A stretch of DNA of 64,000 nucleotides from CBDFNC01 sp965249895 (lineage in GTDB: Bacteria > Pseudomonadota > Gammaproteobacteria > Enterobacterales > CBDFNC01), in assembly GCA_965249895.1 (NCBI GenBank), contig CBDFNC010000005.1, positions 1,798,001 to 1,862,000 on the forward strand. Reading direction: 5' to 3'. The position numbers were made by a program, and so were the translations under genes. The notes below the pieces were generated by a model. That model worked only from the letters and a program-made list of their open reading frames with translations. It ran no database searches and had not been told where the DNA came from. Shown one piece after another: positions 1-8,462 of the stretch (position 1 is its first letter; each line of letters begins with the position of its first letter).

Positions 1-704
1 GCCATGAAGCGGGCGCGTTTACCGGCGCACTGAAGCGACGGATAGGTAAGCTGGCTTATGCCCATAAAGGCACCTTGTTCCTGGACGAAATCGAAAGTAT
101 GCCCATAACGCTGCAGATCAAATTATTGCGGGTACTGGAAGAGCGTATCGTTGAACCTCTTGGCACCAATAAAGCCATTAACCTGGATATTAGGGTAATT
201 GCCGCCACTAAGGCAGATTTACAAAGCTTAAGTGCCCAGGGCCTGTTTCGCAGCGATCTGTACTACCGCTTAAATGTGGTCAGTGTTCAAATCCCGCCGT
301 TGCGAGACAGAACGGAAGACTTGCCTCTACTACTGGAAAACTTTGTCCGTGTGGCCAGCAGCCGTTACCAAATCGATCCCCCCGCCATTCCCCTGTCCCG
401 CCATCAGGCACTGAAACAGCACAACTGGCCAGGTAACGTGCGTGAATTAAGAAACCTGGCGGAACGCTTTGTGTTAATGGGAGATCAGGCAGAGTTGCTG
501 GCGCCGGGGATGAATAACGGACAAGTCGAAGACTTAAGCCTTATTGAACAGGTCGCCAGATTTGAAAGAACCTTACTTAGTGATGCATTAAGGCAACACC
601 AGGGTCGCCTTAAAGATGTTCAGTACTCCCTTGGGCTCGCTCGTAAGACCTTGTATGAAAAGATGAAAAAATATAATTTGGAGAAAGACGACTACAAAGA
701 GTAA
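1..704 (+). CDS. dctD: DctD-type sigma-54-dependent response regulator, 3' part (5' end outside window)
   Basis: The reading frame is open to the left edge, so the start lies outside the window. The visible part (about 233 residues) is the second half of an AAA+ sigma-54 activator: the sigma-54-contacting GAFTGA loop is encoded at 12-29, followed by the Walker B segment GTLFLDEIES, the arginine-finger region FRSDLYYRLNVV, and a Fis-type helix-turn-helix at the C-terminus (VQYSLGLARKTLYEKMKKY). The family couples ATP hydrolysis to open-complex formation by sigma-54 RNA polymerase. The next genes are a dctPQM TRAP transporter behind a -24/-12 promoter, so this is most likely the DctD partner of a DctB sensor kinase controlling dicarboxylate uptake. 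The family is certain; the exact inducer is inferred from context. Confidence 0.9.
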   Translation, partial: HEAGAFTGALKRRIGKLAYAHKGTLFLDEIESMPITLQIKLLRVLEERIVEPLGTNKAINLDIRVIAATKADLQSLSAQGLFRSDLYYRLNVVSVQIPPLRDRTEDLPLLLENFVRVASSRYQIDPPAIPLSRHQALKQHNWPGNVRELRNLAERFVLMGDQAELLAPGMNNGQVEDLSLIEQVARFERTLLSDALRQHQGRLKDVQYSLGLARKTLYEKMKKYNLEKDDYKE

Positions 705-716
705 TCCAGTAAACAA

Positions 717-738
717 AATGGGTGGACACCCACCCATT
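717..738 (+). terminator. hairpin after dctD, possible terminator
   Basis: A perfect 9-bp stem (717-725 AATGGGTGG with 730-738 CCACCCATT) with a 4-nt loop lies 13 nt after the dctD stop. No T-tract follows directly; the nearest run of T is near 770. It may end dctD transcripts or protect their 3' end. Confidence 0.4.
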
Positions 739-844
739 CGTGAGTAAGAAATGGGCTAATCCCCCCCCTTTTTAATCCCGGCAGCAGCCAGTACTCATAA
801 CGGAAACATTTACATAACAATAACTTAAATTAATTTTAAATAAT

Positions 845-860
845 TGGCATCAAACTTGCT
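845..860 (+). promoter_or_regulatory. sigma-54 (-24/-12) promoter of dctPQM
   Basis: The sequence TTGGCATCAAACTTGCT has the invariant GG (846-847) and GC (858-859) separated by exactly 10 nt, as in the consensus TGGCAC-N5-TTGCA. It lies 43 nt upstream of the dctP start codon and directly downstream of a sigma-54 activator gene. Transcription would be expected to begin near 871. No palindromic activator site could be recognised with confidence in 740-840. Confidence 0.85.
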
Positions 861-902
861 CCCTTATGCAACGAATACAACCAAAACATAAGGAATGATG
901 TT

Positions 903-1886
903 ATGAAACTACTCGCCCTTGCTGCCCTAGGCGCCGGACTAGCCCTCAACAGCCTAGCGACAGCTGCCAGTCCTATTGAAATCAAGTTCTCTCATGTGGT
1001 AACGGAAAACACCCCCAAAGGCCAGATGGCACTGAAATTTAAAGAGCTGGTTGAGCAAAAACTGCCGGGCAAGGTAGAAGTAAAGATCTACCCGAACTCC
1101 CAGCTGTTTGGCGACAACAAGGTATTGGAAGCCATGTTGCTGGGAGATGTAGAAATTGCCGCCCCTTCCCTGTCTAAATTACGTAAATATACCAAGCAAT
1201 TACAGGTGTTTGACCTGCCATTTCTGTTCCAGGACATGCAGGCTGTAGATCGTTTCCAGCAGGGTCCTGAAGGTCAGAAACTGTTGACCTCACTGGAGAA
1301 AAAAGGCCTGGTGGGCCTGGGTTACTTACACAACGGAATGAAGCAGCTATCCGCATCCCACCAGTTAAAAGTGCCTGAAGACGCCAAAGGGAAGAAATTC
1401 CGTATTATGTCTTCAGATGTATTGGCAGCCCAATTCCAGGTACTGGATGCCGTCCCGTTGAAAAAACCTTTCTCTGAAGTCTTTACCTTGCTGCAAACCA
1501 AAGCTATCGATGGACAGGAAAATACCTGGTCAAATATCTACTCGAAGAAATTCTTCGAGGTTCAGCCCCATATCACTGCATCCAACCACGGCGTGTTGGA
1601 TTACATAGTGATTACATCCGCTGAATTCTGGCAGGGACTGCCACAAGATATTCGCGCAGATGTGAAAGCCAGTCTGGATCAAGCCATTAAACACGGTAAT
1701 CAGGTGGCGGCAGATAAAGCCAATATCGATAAACAGACCATCATCGCCTCTGGTCGTAGCCAGGTGCTGGAGCTGACTGCTCAGGAAAGGCAGCAGTGGG
1801 TTGAAGCAATGAAACCTGTATGGAAACAGTTTGAAGACCAGATAGGTAAAGACATTATTGCAGCGGCCGTCGCAGCAAACAAGTAA
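903..1886 (+). CDS. dctP: TRAP transporter solute-binding protein DctP
   Basis: Periplasmic receptor of a tripartite ATP-independent periplasmic (TRAP) transporter, 327 residues. It has an N-terminal signal peptide (about residues 1-21, ending near SLATAASP) and the DctP fold beginning IEIKFSHVVTENTPKGQMA. The family's conserved middle part is present: KGKKFRIMSSDVLAAQFQVLDAVP, containing the arginine that binds the substrate carboxylate, and the later DGQENTWSNIYSKKFFEVQ segment. The start is fixed by AAGGAA at 890-895. It is the first gene of dctPQM. The closest known family members take up C4-dicarboxylates (succinate, malate, fumarate); the exact substrate cannot be read from sequence. 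Confidence 0.93.
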   Translation: MKLLALAALGAGLALNSLATAASPIEIKFSHVVTENTPKGQMALKFKELVEQKLPGKVEVKIYPNSQLFGDNKVLEAMLLGDVEIAAPSLSKLRKYTKQLQVFDLPFLFQDMQAVDRFQQGPEGQKLLTSLEKKGLVGLGYLHNGMKQLSASHQLKVPEDAKGKKFRIMSSDVLAAQFQVLDAVPLKKPFSEVFTLLQTKAIDGQENTWSNIYSKKFFEVQPHITASNHGVLDYIVITSAEFWQGLPQDIRADVKASLDQAIKHGNQVAADKANIDKQTIIASGRSQVLELTAQERQQWVEAMKPVWKQFEDQIGKDIIAAAVAANK

Positions 1887-1947
1887 CCCCCATAGGGCGC
1901 CCAATAATAACAAGCAAGGAACGGGCGCCCAAGGAAAGAGGTAGAAC

Positions 1948-2475
1948 ATGTTAGCTAAGTTTTTTTCTCGACTCGAAGAGAGCCTTATTGGTTTATTGCT
2001 GGTGACCATCACCTTACTGGTGTTTGTTGAAGTCATCATGCGATTCTTCTTTAACACCGGGTTGTTATGGGCACAGGAATTGACGCTTTATTTAAGCGCC
2101 TGGATGGTATTGCTCGGCGCATCCTGGGGGGTCAAAGAAGGCGCCCATATCGGTGTTGATGCTTTTGTTAAACTGCTTCCGGCTAAAGCTCAGAAGGCAG
2201 TAACCTTGCTGGCGCTGGGATTGTGTCTGACTTATTGCAGCCTGTTTCTCTACGGCTCCTGGGTTTATTTAAGTAAAGTCAAACAAATCGGTATCGAAAT
2301 GGAAGACTTGCCTATCCAAAAGTGGCAAGCCATGAGTGTGCTGATCATCGGGTTTTCGCTGCTGGTTTTTCGCTTTATCCAGCTCGGTATACAGGTAGTA
2401 CAAGGTAAAACCTCAGGCTTTAAGCTGGCTGATGAAGCCAAGGAAAGCATGCATTTAGCCGACGATAATAAATAG
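1948..2475 (+). CDS. dctQ: TRAP transporter small membrane subunit DctQ
   Basis: A 175-residue protein with four predicted membrane segments (about 12-32, 48-66, 86-110 and 130-150), the usual layout of DctQ, the small integral membrane subunit that joins the large DctM subunit to form the sodium-driven transporter. The family-typical segment MRFFFNTGLLWAQELTLYLS is present near residue 31. A ribosome site (AGAGG, about 1938) precedes the ATG. It lies 61 nt after dctP and 8 nt before dctM, so the three genes form one operon. Confidence 0.9.
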   Translation: MLAKFFSRLEESLIGLLLVTITLLVFVEVIMRFFFNTGLLWAQELTLYLSAWMVLLGASWGVKEGAHIGVDAFVKLLPAKAQKAVTLLALGLCLTYCSLFLYGSWVYLSKVKQIGIEMEDLPIQKWQAMSVLIIGFSLLVFRFIQLGIQVVQGKTSGFKLADEAKESMHLADDNK

Positions 2476-2483
2476 GAATTAAT

Positions 2484-3881
2484 ATGACCACCCTAACCCT
2501 GTTTTGCCTGCTGCTGTTTTGTATGCTGGTGGGTATGCCCATAGCTGTCGCCTTAGGATTATCCAGTATTGCGACGATACTGATGTTTTCCAACGATTCG
2601 CTGGCATCTATTGCCCTGAAATTATTTGAGGCTACTTCAGAGCACTATACCTTACTCGCTATACCATTTTTCATTCTGTCGTCTGCGTTTCTTTCCACCG
2701 GCGGCGTCGCCAAACGGCTTATCGATTTCGCCATGCACAGTATTGGCCATGTTCGAGGCGGCCTCGCCATGGCCTCGGTAATGGCGTGTATGTTATTCGC
2801 CGCCGTTTCCGGCTCTTCCCCCGCCACAGTTGCCGCCATCGGCTCCATAGTTATCGTAGGTATGGTTCGCGCCGGTTATCCCCACGCCATGGCAGCCGGC
2901 GTCATCGCCAACGCGGGTACTTTGGGTATTTTGATCCCACCCTCCATTGTTATGCTGGTATACGCAGCCGCCACGGAAGTATCCGCGTCCCGTATGTTTA
3001 TGGCCGGTGTGATCCCTGGTTTGATGATGGGACTGATATTGATGGTGGCCATTTATGTGGTCGCCAGAGTCAAAAAGCTGCCTGCCGTCCCTTTCCCCGG
3101 AGTTAAAACCTTAAGTATCTCCGCATTCAAAGCCATGGGTGGCTTAATGCTGATTGTGATTGTACTGGGATCTATCTACGGCGGTATAGCCAGCCCAACG
3201 GAAGCCGCTTCGGTTGCTGCCGTTTATGCGTTTCTGATCAGCGTGTATGGTTATCGGGATATAGGCCCGTTAAAAGACCAGCCTTGGCGAAAGGCCGACG
3301 AAGCCATGCCAGCCGCTGTATTACGCAATATCCTGGCGTTCCCACTGAGTATCGTGCGCTCCGTCGGTCACCCGGACGTTAACAAGGTAGTAAAAGACGC
3401 CGCCAAAGTCAGCATTATGCTGCTGTTTATCATCGCCAACGCCATGCTGTTCGCCCATGTGTTAACTTCTGAGCGGATCCCCCATATTCTGGCTGAGTTT
3501 ATTATAGAAATGGGACTACCCGCCTGGGGCTTCCTGATCGTGGTAAATATTCTGCTGCTGATCGCAGGAAACTTTATGGAGCCATCGGCCATCTTGCTGA
3601 TCATGGCGCCAATCCTGTTCCCTATCGCCGTTCAACTGGGCATAGACCCTATCCATTTGGGTATCATTATGGTGGTGAATATGGAAATAGGTATGCTGAC
3701 TCCGCCAGTGGGCCTGAACCTGTTTGTTACCTCAGGGATCACAGGAAAGAGCATGGGCTGGGTGATCAAAGCGTGTCTACCCTGGTTGAGTTTGTTGCTG
3801 ATCTTCCTCGGCTTAATCACCTATATACCGCAAATATCCCTGTTCCTGCCGGAGTATATAGATAAGTTAAACGGTTACTAA
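2484..3881 (+). CDS. dctM: TRAP transporter large membrane subunit DctM
   Basis: A 465-residue polytopic membrane protein and the transport subunit of the TRAP system. Family landmarks are GMPIAVALGLSS near the N-terminus, AAVSGSSPATVAAIGSI, and NAGTLGILIPPSIVMLVYA in the first half; GNFMEPSAILLIMAPILFPI and MEIGMLTPPVGLNLFV lie in the second half. About 12 membrane segments are visible. The protein is longer than the usual 425-440 residues because a hydrophilic stretch of about 40 residues (around 260-300, DIGPLKDQPWRKADEA onward) sits between the two halves. It is the last gene of dctPQM. Confidence 0.92.
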   Translation: MTTLTLFCLLLFCMLVGMPIAVALGLSSIATILMFSNDSLASIALKLFEATSEHYTLLAIPFFILSSAFLSTGGVAKRLIDFAMHSIGHVRGGLAMASVMACMLFAAVSGSSPATVAAIGSIVIVGMVRAGYPHAMAAGVIANAGTLGILIPPSIVMLVYAAATEVSASRMFMAGVIPGLMMGLILMVAIYVVARVKKLPAVPFPGVKTLSISAFKAMGGLMLIVIVLGSIYGGIASPTEAASVAAVYAFLISVYGYRDIGPLKDQPWRKADEAMPAAVLRNILAFPLSIVRSVGHPDVNKVVKDAAKVSIMLLFIIANAMLFAHVLTSERIPHILAEFIIEMGLPAWGFLIVVNILLLIAGNFMEPSAILLIMAPILFPIAVQLGIDPIHLGIIMVVNMEIGMLTPPVGLNLFVTSGITGKSMGWVIKACLPWLSLLLIFLGLITYIPQISLFLPEYIDKLNGY

Positions 3882-3947
3882 CTTGAGCTAGGTGTTCAGC
3901 GAATAAAGCGACGCTATGTTCGCCTAACACGTTCGGTTTTCATCAAC

Positions 3948-3976
3948 AAAAAAGCCGCGACTGGTAACAGTCGCGG
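3948..3976 (-). terminator. rho-independent terminator of ilvIH
   Basis: A perfect 9-bp GC-rich stem (3955-3963 with 3968-3976, loop GTAA) is followed on the minus strand by six T residues (3948-3953 read in reverse). It begins 12 nt after the ilvH stop codon. Confidence 0.9.
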
Positions 3977-3988
3977 TCTTAGCAAGAT

Positions 3989-4483
3989 TTAAGGTTTAAG
4001 CGCTCTGTCTCCTCGCGCTATACCACAGACACCTGAGCGAACCACTTCCACAATTTCTGTGGTTTCATCCAGGGTAGCCACAAAGGCATCCAACTTATCG
4101 CTGACACCCACAAGCTGAACTGTGTACTGGCTTTGTGTCACGTCCACTATCTGACCACGGAAAATATCGGTATTACGCTTTACTTCATCACGCAAGGCGC
4201 CGCTGGCTTTTACCTTAACCAGCATTAACTCACGTTCAACATGAGCGCCATCGGTCAGGTCTGTCACCTTTAATACATCCACCAGCTTATGCAGCTGCTT
4301 TAGCATCTGCTCCAACTTGCGTTCATCGGCTATGGTGGTAATGGTCATTCTCGATAGCGTCACGTCATCGGTAGCAGCCACCGTGAGTGATTCGATGTTG
4401 TAACCACGCTGGGAGAACAGGCCAACAACACGCGACAATGCACCTGATTCATTTTCTATCAGTATTGAGATTATGCTGCGCAT
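3989..4483 (-). CDS. ilvH: acetolactate synthase III regulatory subunit
   Basis: The 164-residue small subunit of acetohydroxyacid synthase. It opens with the ACT domain typical of IlvH (MRSIISILIENESGALSRVV, then RGYNIESLTVA), which binds valine and passes feedback inhibition to the catalytic subunit IlvI. The C-terminal half matches the second IlvH domain. Its length equals E. coli IlvH (163). Its ATG overlaps the ilvI stop codon by one base (TAATG), so translation is likely coupled. A strong terminator follows. Confidence 0.96.
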   Translation of the reverse strand: MRSIISILIENESGALSRVVGLFSQRGYNIESLTVAATDDVTLSRMTITTIADERKLEQMLKQLHKLVDVLKVTDLTDGAHVERELMLVKVKASGALRDEVKRNTDIFRGQIVDVTQSQYTVQLVGVSDKLDAFVATLDETTEIVEVVRSGVCGIARGDRALKP

Positions 4484-6195
4484 TACGTTCTCTCCGTTTT
4501 ACTCAAATACATATCGGCCATGTTGCCGAACTTGATCTGCATCGGATAGACATGCTCTTCCGGATCCACCAGAATATCAACAAAAACCAGCCTGTCTTTT
4601 AGAGCAAACGCTCTTTCCAGCGCCTCTTCCAGGTCTTCCGGTTTATCCACACGAATACCCACATGGTGATAAGCTTCCGCCAGTTTCACGAAATCCGGCA
4701 CCGAATCCATATAGGAATGAGACTGGCGGCCTTCATAGAACATTTTCTGCCACTGCTTCACCATGCCTAACGATCGGTTGTTCAGCGAGATAATTTTCAC
4801 CGGAATGTTGTATTGCATACAGGTGGACAACTCCTGAATATTCATCTGAATCGAGCCGTCACCGGTAATACAGCAGACTTCGGCATCAGGATGAGCAACC
4901 TTACAACCCATAGCCGCAGGAAAACCAAAGCCCATGGTTCCCAGACCTCCGGAATTGATCCATTTACGGGGTTTATCAAAGGGATAATACAAGGCGCCAA
5001 ACATCTGGTGTTGACCTACATCCGATGTGACTATTGCCTCACCCTTGGTAACTTTGTAAAGGGTTTCAATCACGGTTTGAGGTTTAATCACCCCATCGGT
5101 TTTTTGATAACTCAGACAATTCCTGTCTTGCCATTGATTGATTTGTGACCACCATTGTTTCAGGTCGGTATTTTTAACTTTGCCTTCGGCAATAGTATCC
5201 TGCATCTGCTTAAGAACTACATCCACAGAGCCGACAATAGGAATATCTGAGCGTATGGTTTTAGAGATAGACGTCGGGTCTATATCTATGTGCATGATTG
5301 TGGCGTTTGGACAGAACTGGTCTGTTGCGTTTGTCACCCTGTCATCGAACCTAGCACCCACTGCAAATATCAGGTCTGCGTTGTGCATCGCCAGATTTGC
5401 TTCATAGGTACCGTGCATACCCAGCATGCCCAGTGACTGCTTATGTGTGCCCGGGAAAGCGCCCAATCCCATCAGGGTTGTCGTCACGGGTAAGTTGAAG
5501 GCTTCGGCCAGTTTAATCACGTCTTGCGAGGCTTCCGATAAGATGGCCCCGCCACCCACATACAGCACCGGCTGCCTGGCCTGCGCCAGAGCCTTTACCG
5601 CACGCTTAATCTGGCCTTTATGACCACTTAACGTCGGGTTATATGAACGCATGCTGATCGATTTGGGATACTCGTAAGGAAATTTCAATTTCGGGTTTTG
5701 TACATCTTTAGGTAAATCAACCACCACAGGGCCGGGACGACCCGTAGAGGCCAGGTAATAGGCTTTCTTAATGGCTTGTGGAATATCCGTGGCTTTTTTA
5801 CACAAGAAACTGTGCTTTACCACAGGGCGAGATACCCCAATCATATCCGTTTCCTGGAATGCATCGTCACCAATAAAATTGGTCGGTACTTGTCCAGACA
5901 ATACCACCATAGGGATAGAGTCCATATAAGCCGTGGCTATGCCGGTAATACAGTTAGTGGCGCCAGGGCCTGACGTGACCAGCACTGTACCCACTTTATT
6001 GGTGGATCGAGAATATCCGTCCGCCATATGTACTGCGGCCTGTTCGTGCCTCACTAAGTAATGGGTTATTTCGCTGCTTTGAAACAAGGCATCATAAATA
6101 TCCAGTACAGATCCACCCGGGTAGCCAAAAATATGTTCGACCCCCTCATCTTCCAGGGATCTGATCACCATTTCGGCGCCTGACAACATTTCCAT
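4483..6195 (-). CDS. ilvI: acetolactate synthase III catalytic subunit
   Basis: Thiamine-diphosphate enzyme that condenses pyruvate with pyruvate or 2-oxobutyrate at the first shared step of valine, leucine and isoleucine synthesis. About 570 residues, close to E. coli IlvI over its whole length: MEMLSGAEMVIRSLEDEGVE at the start, the catalytic glutamate in RHEQAAVHMADG, GPGATNCITGIATAYMDSIP, and the ThDP/Mg motif beginning GDGSIQMNIQEL. An upstream in-frame ATG at 6234 would add 13 residues. The start at 6195 is preferred because GGGAGGG lies 7 nt upstream of it and the protein then begins MEMLSGAEM as in E. coli. It forms an operon with ilvH. Confidence 0.96.
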   Translation of the reverse strand: MEMLSGAEMVIRSLEDEGVEHIFGYPGGSVLDIYDALFQSSEITHYLVRHEQAAVHMADGYSRSTNKVGTVLVTSGPGATNCITGIATAYMDSIPMVVLSGQVPTNFIGDDAFQETDMIGVSRPVVKHSFLCKKATDIPQAIKKAYYLASTGRPGPVVVDLPKDVQNPKLKFPYEYPKSISMRSYNPTLSGHKGQIKRAVKALAQARQPVLYVGGGAILSEASQDVIKLAEAFNLPVTTTLMGLGAFPGTHKQSLGMLGMHGTYEANLAMHNADLIFAVGARFDDRVTNATDQFCPNATIMHIDIDPTSISKTIRSDIPIVGSVDVVLKQMQDTIAEGKVKNTDLKQWWSQINQWQDRNCLSYQKTDGVIKPQTVIETLYKVTKGEAIVTSDVGQHQMFGALYYPFDKPRKWINSGGLGTMGFGFPAAMGCKVAHPDAEVCCITGDGSIQMNIQELSTCMQYNIPVKIISLNNRSLGMVKQWQKMFYEGRQSHSYMDSVPDFVKLAEAYHHVGIRVDKPEDLEEALERAFALKDRLVFVDILVDPEEHVYPMQIKFGNMADMYLSKTERT

Positions 6196-6498
6196 AAAAG
6201 CCCTCCCGGCTCTATTATTATTTTTTGCCCGCATTGCATAGTTATAGTGACTGCGGGGATGGCTAGACTTCCAATTAAACTTCTTTTTACTGAGGTCGTC
6301 TACGCCTTTTTAGCCAATAAAGGTCTATTTGCAGTCAATTTCGACAATTTGTAATTTTTCCACCGCTTATAAGAAGAATGCGAGTCTGCTGGAGTAACCC
6401 TACCGGCCTCAGCGCTGCCCTAATGTCTGTTGGCTTGGAGACTAATCGATGAATAGTGGTAATAAGGGAATAGTATTTGAGTAAGGCAATCAAAGGAA
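6196..6498. other. ilvI upstream region, no gene seen
   Basis: About 300 bases between ilvI and the small downstream-facing gene's terminator. This is where the ilvIH promoter and any Lrp-type control would lie. I saw no leader peptide rich in Ile, Val or Leu codons and no terminator-antiterminator pair, and I could not pick a convincing -10/-35 pair. Confidence 0.5.
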
Positions 6499-6514
6499 AG
6501 GGGCTAACGCCCCT
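6499..6514 (-). terminator. short hairpin, probable terminator of the 52-residue gene
   Basis: A 6-bp stem AGGGGC/GCCCCT with a 4-nt loop, followed on the minus strand by TTCCTTTG. It lies 21 nt after the stop codon of the small gene. The U-tract is imperfect. Confidence 0.5.
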
Positions 6515-6535
6515 CTCGAAAGTAAACTGATGAAA

Positions 6536-6694
6536 TTAATGCTGATTATCTTCTTCTGGTTCCGCCAGCCAGATATCGTGGTCGGGATCCACATCCTCGC
6601 TAACGGAGACGCTGACCCCCATATCCAGTAACTCTTTTAATGTCAGGTTGTCCGCCAAATTCATGGCTTCTCCATGCTCATTAGTAAAGCGCAT
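6536..6694 (-). CDS. small acidic protein of unknown function (52 residues)
   Basis: I do not recognise this gene. The start at 6694 is chosen over an ATG at 6718 because GGGAGGAG sits 8 nt upstream of it. The product begins MRFTNEHGEAMNLADNLTLK, is strongly acidic towards the C-terminus (SEDVDPDHDIWLAEPEED) and has no signal peptide or membrane segment. It has its own ribosome site and a terminator-like hairpin, so it is likely a real single gene rather than a chance frame. Confidence 0.55.
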   Translation of the reverse strand: MRFTNEHGEAMNLADNLTLKELLDMGVSVSVSEDVDPDHDIWLAEPEEDNQH

Positions 6695-6939
6695 TATTGC
6701 TCCTCCCTGTATATTCATCTTTAAGACTAGCTCAAAGCGTATAGTTATGCCCTAATTGCAAGCATTACAGCGAATAACCAGTGATTCTTGGTGAGAACTG
6801 GCTCAGTAAGGTAAAAGGGGTTTTATGGTTGTTTTTTCTCCAAACCTGCTCAAGCTCGCTGCTCTACCTGATTTCACACTCAAATTGCAGGCAGGGATCA
6901 AGCTACACAGTTAAGTGCATTTTCCTCTAATTCGTATTT

Positions 6940-8262
6940 TCAGCTTCTTTTAACTGCCGTCACCTCGTCATCATCGCCATTTAGAAGTAGGTCCATCAAA
7001 TGCTCCCAATCGTCTACAACGAGCATGCGGATCGTTGACCTAAAGTTTTCCCACAGGTGGGCCTTAGAGCCATAGGAAACTCGGCAAGCCTGATACACTC
7101 CGTCAGTGAGCTCAAAAATCTGATGAAAATAAAAGGCTAATAGGGTGAGAAGATACATGTTATAGCTCAGGTTTTGCTCACCATGGCCATAGTTGTGCTC
7201 AATGTGGTATCCCTGATTTTTCAGTGTGTTAAAGCACTCGTTTTCAATTTTCCACCGGCATCGACCTGCTCGGGTCATCTGCTGTACATTGGCTTCAGTG
7301 ATCTCGATATCCGTTACCCAGCTATTGGTATAAGAAATTTTTCCTTTCTTATTTTTTAGCTGATATTTGAACCAGTTAACCTCCAACGCACCTTTCCCAC
7401 CATGGAGGGGGACTGCATTTTGCCAGGTATAAATATGCGTTCGACCTTGGTTATCCATGTGCTGTGTTGTTGGTAGCTGCTTATAAGCTTGGAGCCACTC
7501 TTCCAGATACTTATGATCACCTGGCTTAGCGACAAACAGACAATGCATGCCATTGGCCATCACGGTTTCCATAAAGGGCTGGTGAGACATTAACCCGTCT
7601 CCACAGATAAGAAACTTCTGTCGAGGGTGAGCCGCCCTCAATTTATCAATAAACCGTTTGGCAGCATTGATCTCGCAGTCTTGCTTCTTACTCCCATCGC
7701 CATTTTGTATTGCTTCTGGCATCACAGGCAGCACCTGTTTTTTATCAGGGTGCATAATGGCCCCCTGTAAAATCCCATGGCTATGGGTTACCTCACCGTT
7801 TCTCTGTTTTTTGTGGAGACATTGCTCGCAGTGAACTGTCTTGGAGCGATGGTACTCAGTACCATCAATGGAGCACATAAGTACCCCTGGTAAGATGGCG
7901 TAGTCTTCCAGGTGTTTATGACGACGAAGACGACCGAAAAGTGTTTTGAAAATGCCAGCCATCTCCTGTGAGGGAATGTTATCCAGCACATCACGTAACT
8001 GGCTATCCCCAGGGATATTCTCAACATTGAAAATCGTTTGTAAGTTATTGCGCTGGTATTTTTGCTCCAGTCGTTTCTGAAAATGAAGCAGAGATGGATC
8101 CTGAAAATACATGCAGGCGAAGGCGCTCATCAATATGTCATGCTGGCTATAGGTACATTTACTCTGCTGCCTGCCATCGGGAATGGTGAGAAATTGCTCG
8201 GATAGCGCTTTCCTGAGGGCGCTAAAGCTTAAGTGCTTTTTACTTTTAGTCAGTGAGGCCAA
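6940..8262 (-). CDS. DDE transposase (IS4-like)
   Basis: A 440-residue transposase of the RNase H-like DDE class. The probable catalytic acids are the D in MCSIDGTEY (about residue 130), the D in FLICGDGLMSHQPF (about 220) and the E in CRWKIENECFNTLK (about 350). This last motif is the YREK-like helix of the IS4 superfamily, as is the following HNYGHGEQNLSYNMYLLTLL. The frame is intact. The exact IS group is not certain (IS4-like or an unclassified relative). Terminal inverted repeats could not be settled; an imperfect AAGGGGTT pair (6815-6822 and, inverted, 8437-8444) is the only candidate. It sits right against the broken 3' end of the neighbouring ISNCY transposase gene. Confidence 0.8.
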   Translation of the reverse strand: MASLTKSKKHLSFSALRKALSEQFLTIPDGRQQSKCTYSQHDILMSAFACMYFQDPSLLHFQKRLEQKYQRNNLQTIFNVENIPGDSQLRDVLDNIPSQEMAGIFKTLFGRLRRHKHLEDYAILPGVLMCSIDGTEYHRSKTVHCEQCLHKKQRNGEVTHSHGILQGAIMHPDKKQVLPVMPEAIQNGDGSKKQDCEINAAKRFIDKLRAAHPRQKFLICGDGLMSHQPFMETVMANGMHCLFVAKPGDHKYLEEWLQAYKQLPTTQHMDNQGRTHIYTWQNAVPLHGGKGALEVNWFKYQLKNKKGKISYTNSWVTDIEITEANVQQMTRAGRCRWKIENECFNTLKNQGYHIEHNYGHGEQNLSYNMYLLTLLAFYFHQIFELTDGVYQACRVSYGSKAHLWENFRSTIRMLVVDDWEHLMDLLLNGDDDEVTAVKRS

Positions 8263-8462
8263 TAATTTATCTTAAAAAACGTCTAACGTGCACGCATTAT
8301 ACCCAAGCATTTGTTTTTCTTTGTGATCTAGTGGCGTCAGTTGTTGTGAGAGATCCGCCATTGTGGGGCTGGTTTTTGTGATCTTTTTGCCACTGTAGAG
8401 CAAATTAGCGCGAAAAGTCTTTTTTTAGATGCTTTGAACCCCTTGCTACATAAGGGGATTGG

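Noticed and set aside
1530..2057. A 175-codon minus-strand frame across the dctP-dctQ junction.
   Set aside because: Antisense to two certain genes, no ribosome site, no recognisable product.
3880..3935. Imperfect hairpin after dctM as a terminator.
   Set aside because: The stem (GTGTTCAGCGAA against TTCGCCTAACAC) has mismatches and a long loop, and no T-tract follows.
6235..6480. Attenuator with leader peptide upstream of ilvI, by analogy with leuA.
   Set aside because: No frame rich in branched-chain codons and no terminator/antiterminator pair could be found on the minus strand.
6815..8444. Terminal inverted repeats AAGGGGTT for the IS4-like element.
   Set aside because: Only 8 bp match, with no convincing extension and no target-site duplication, so borders are not assigned.
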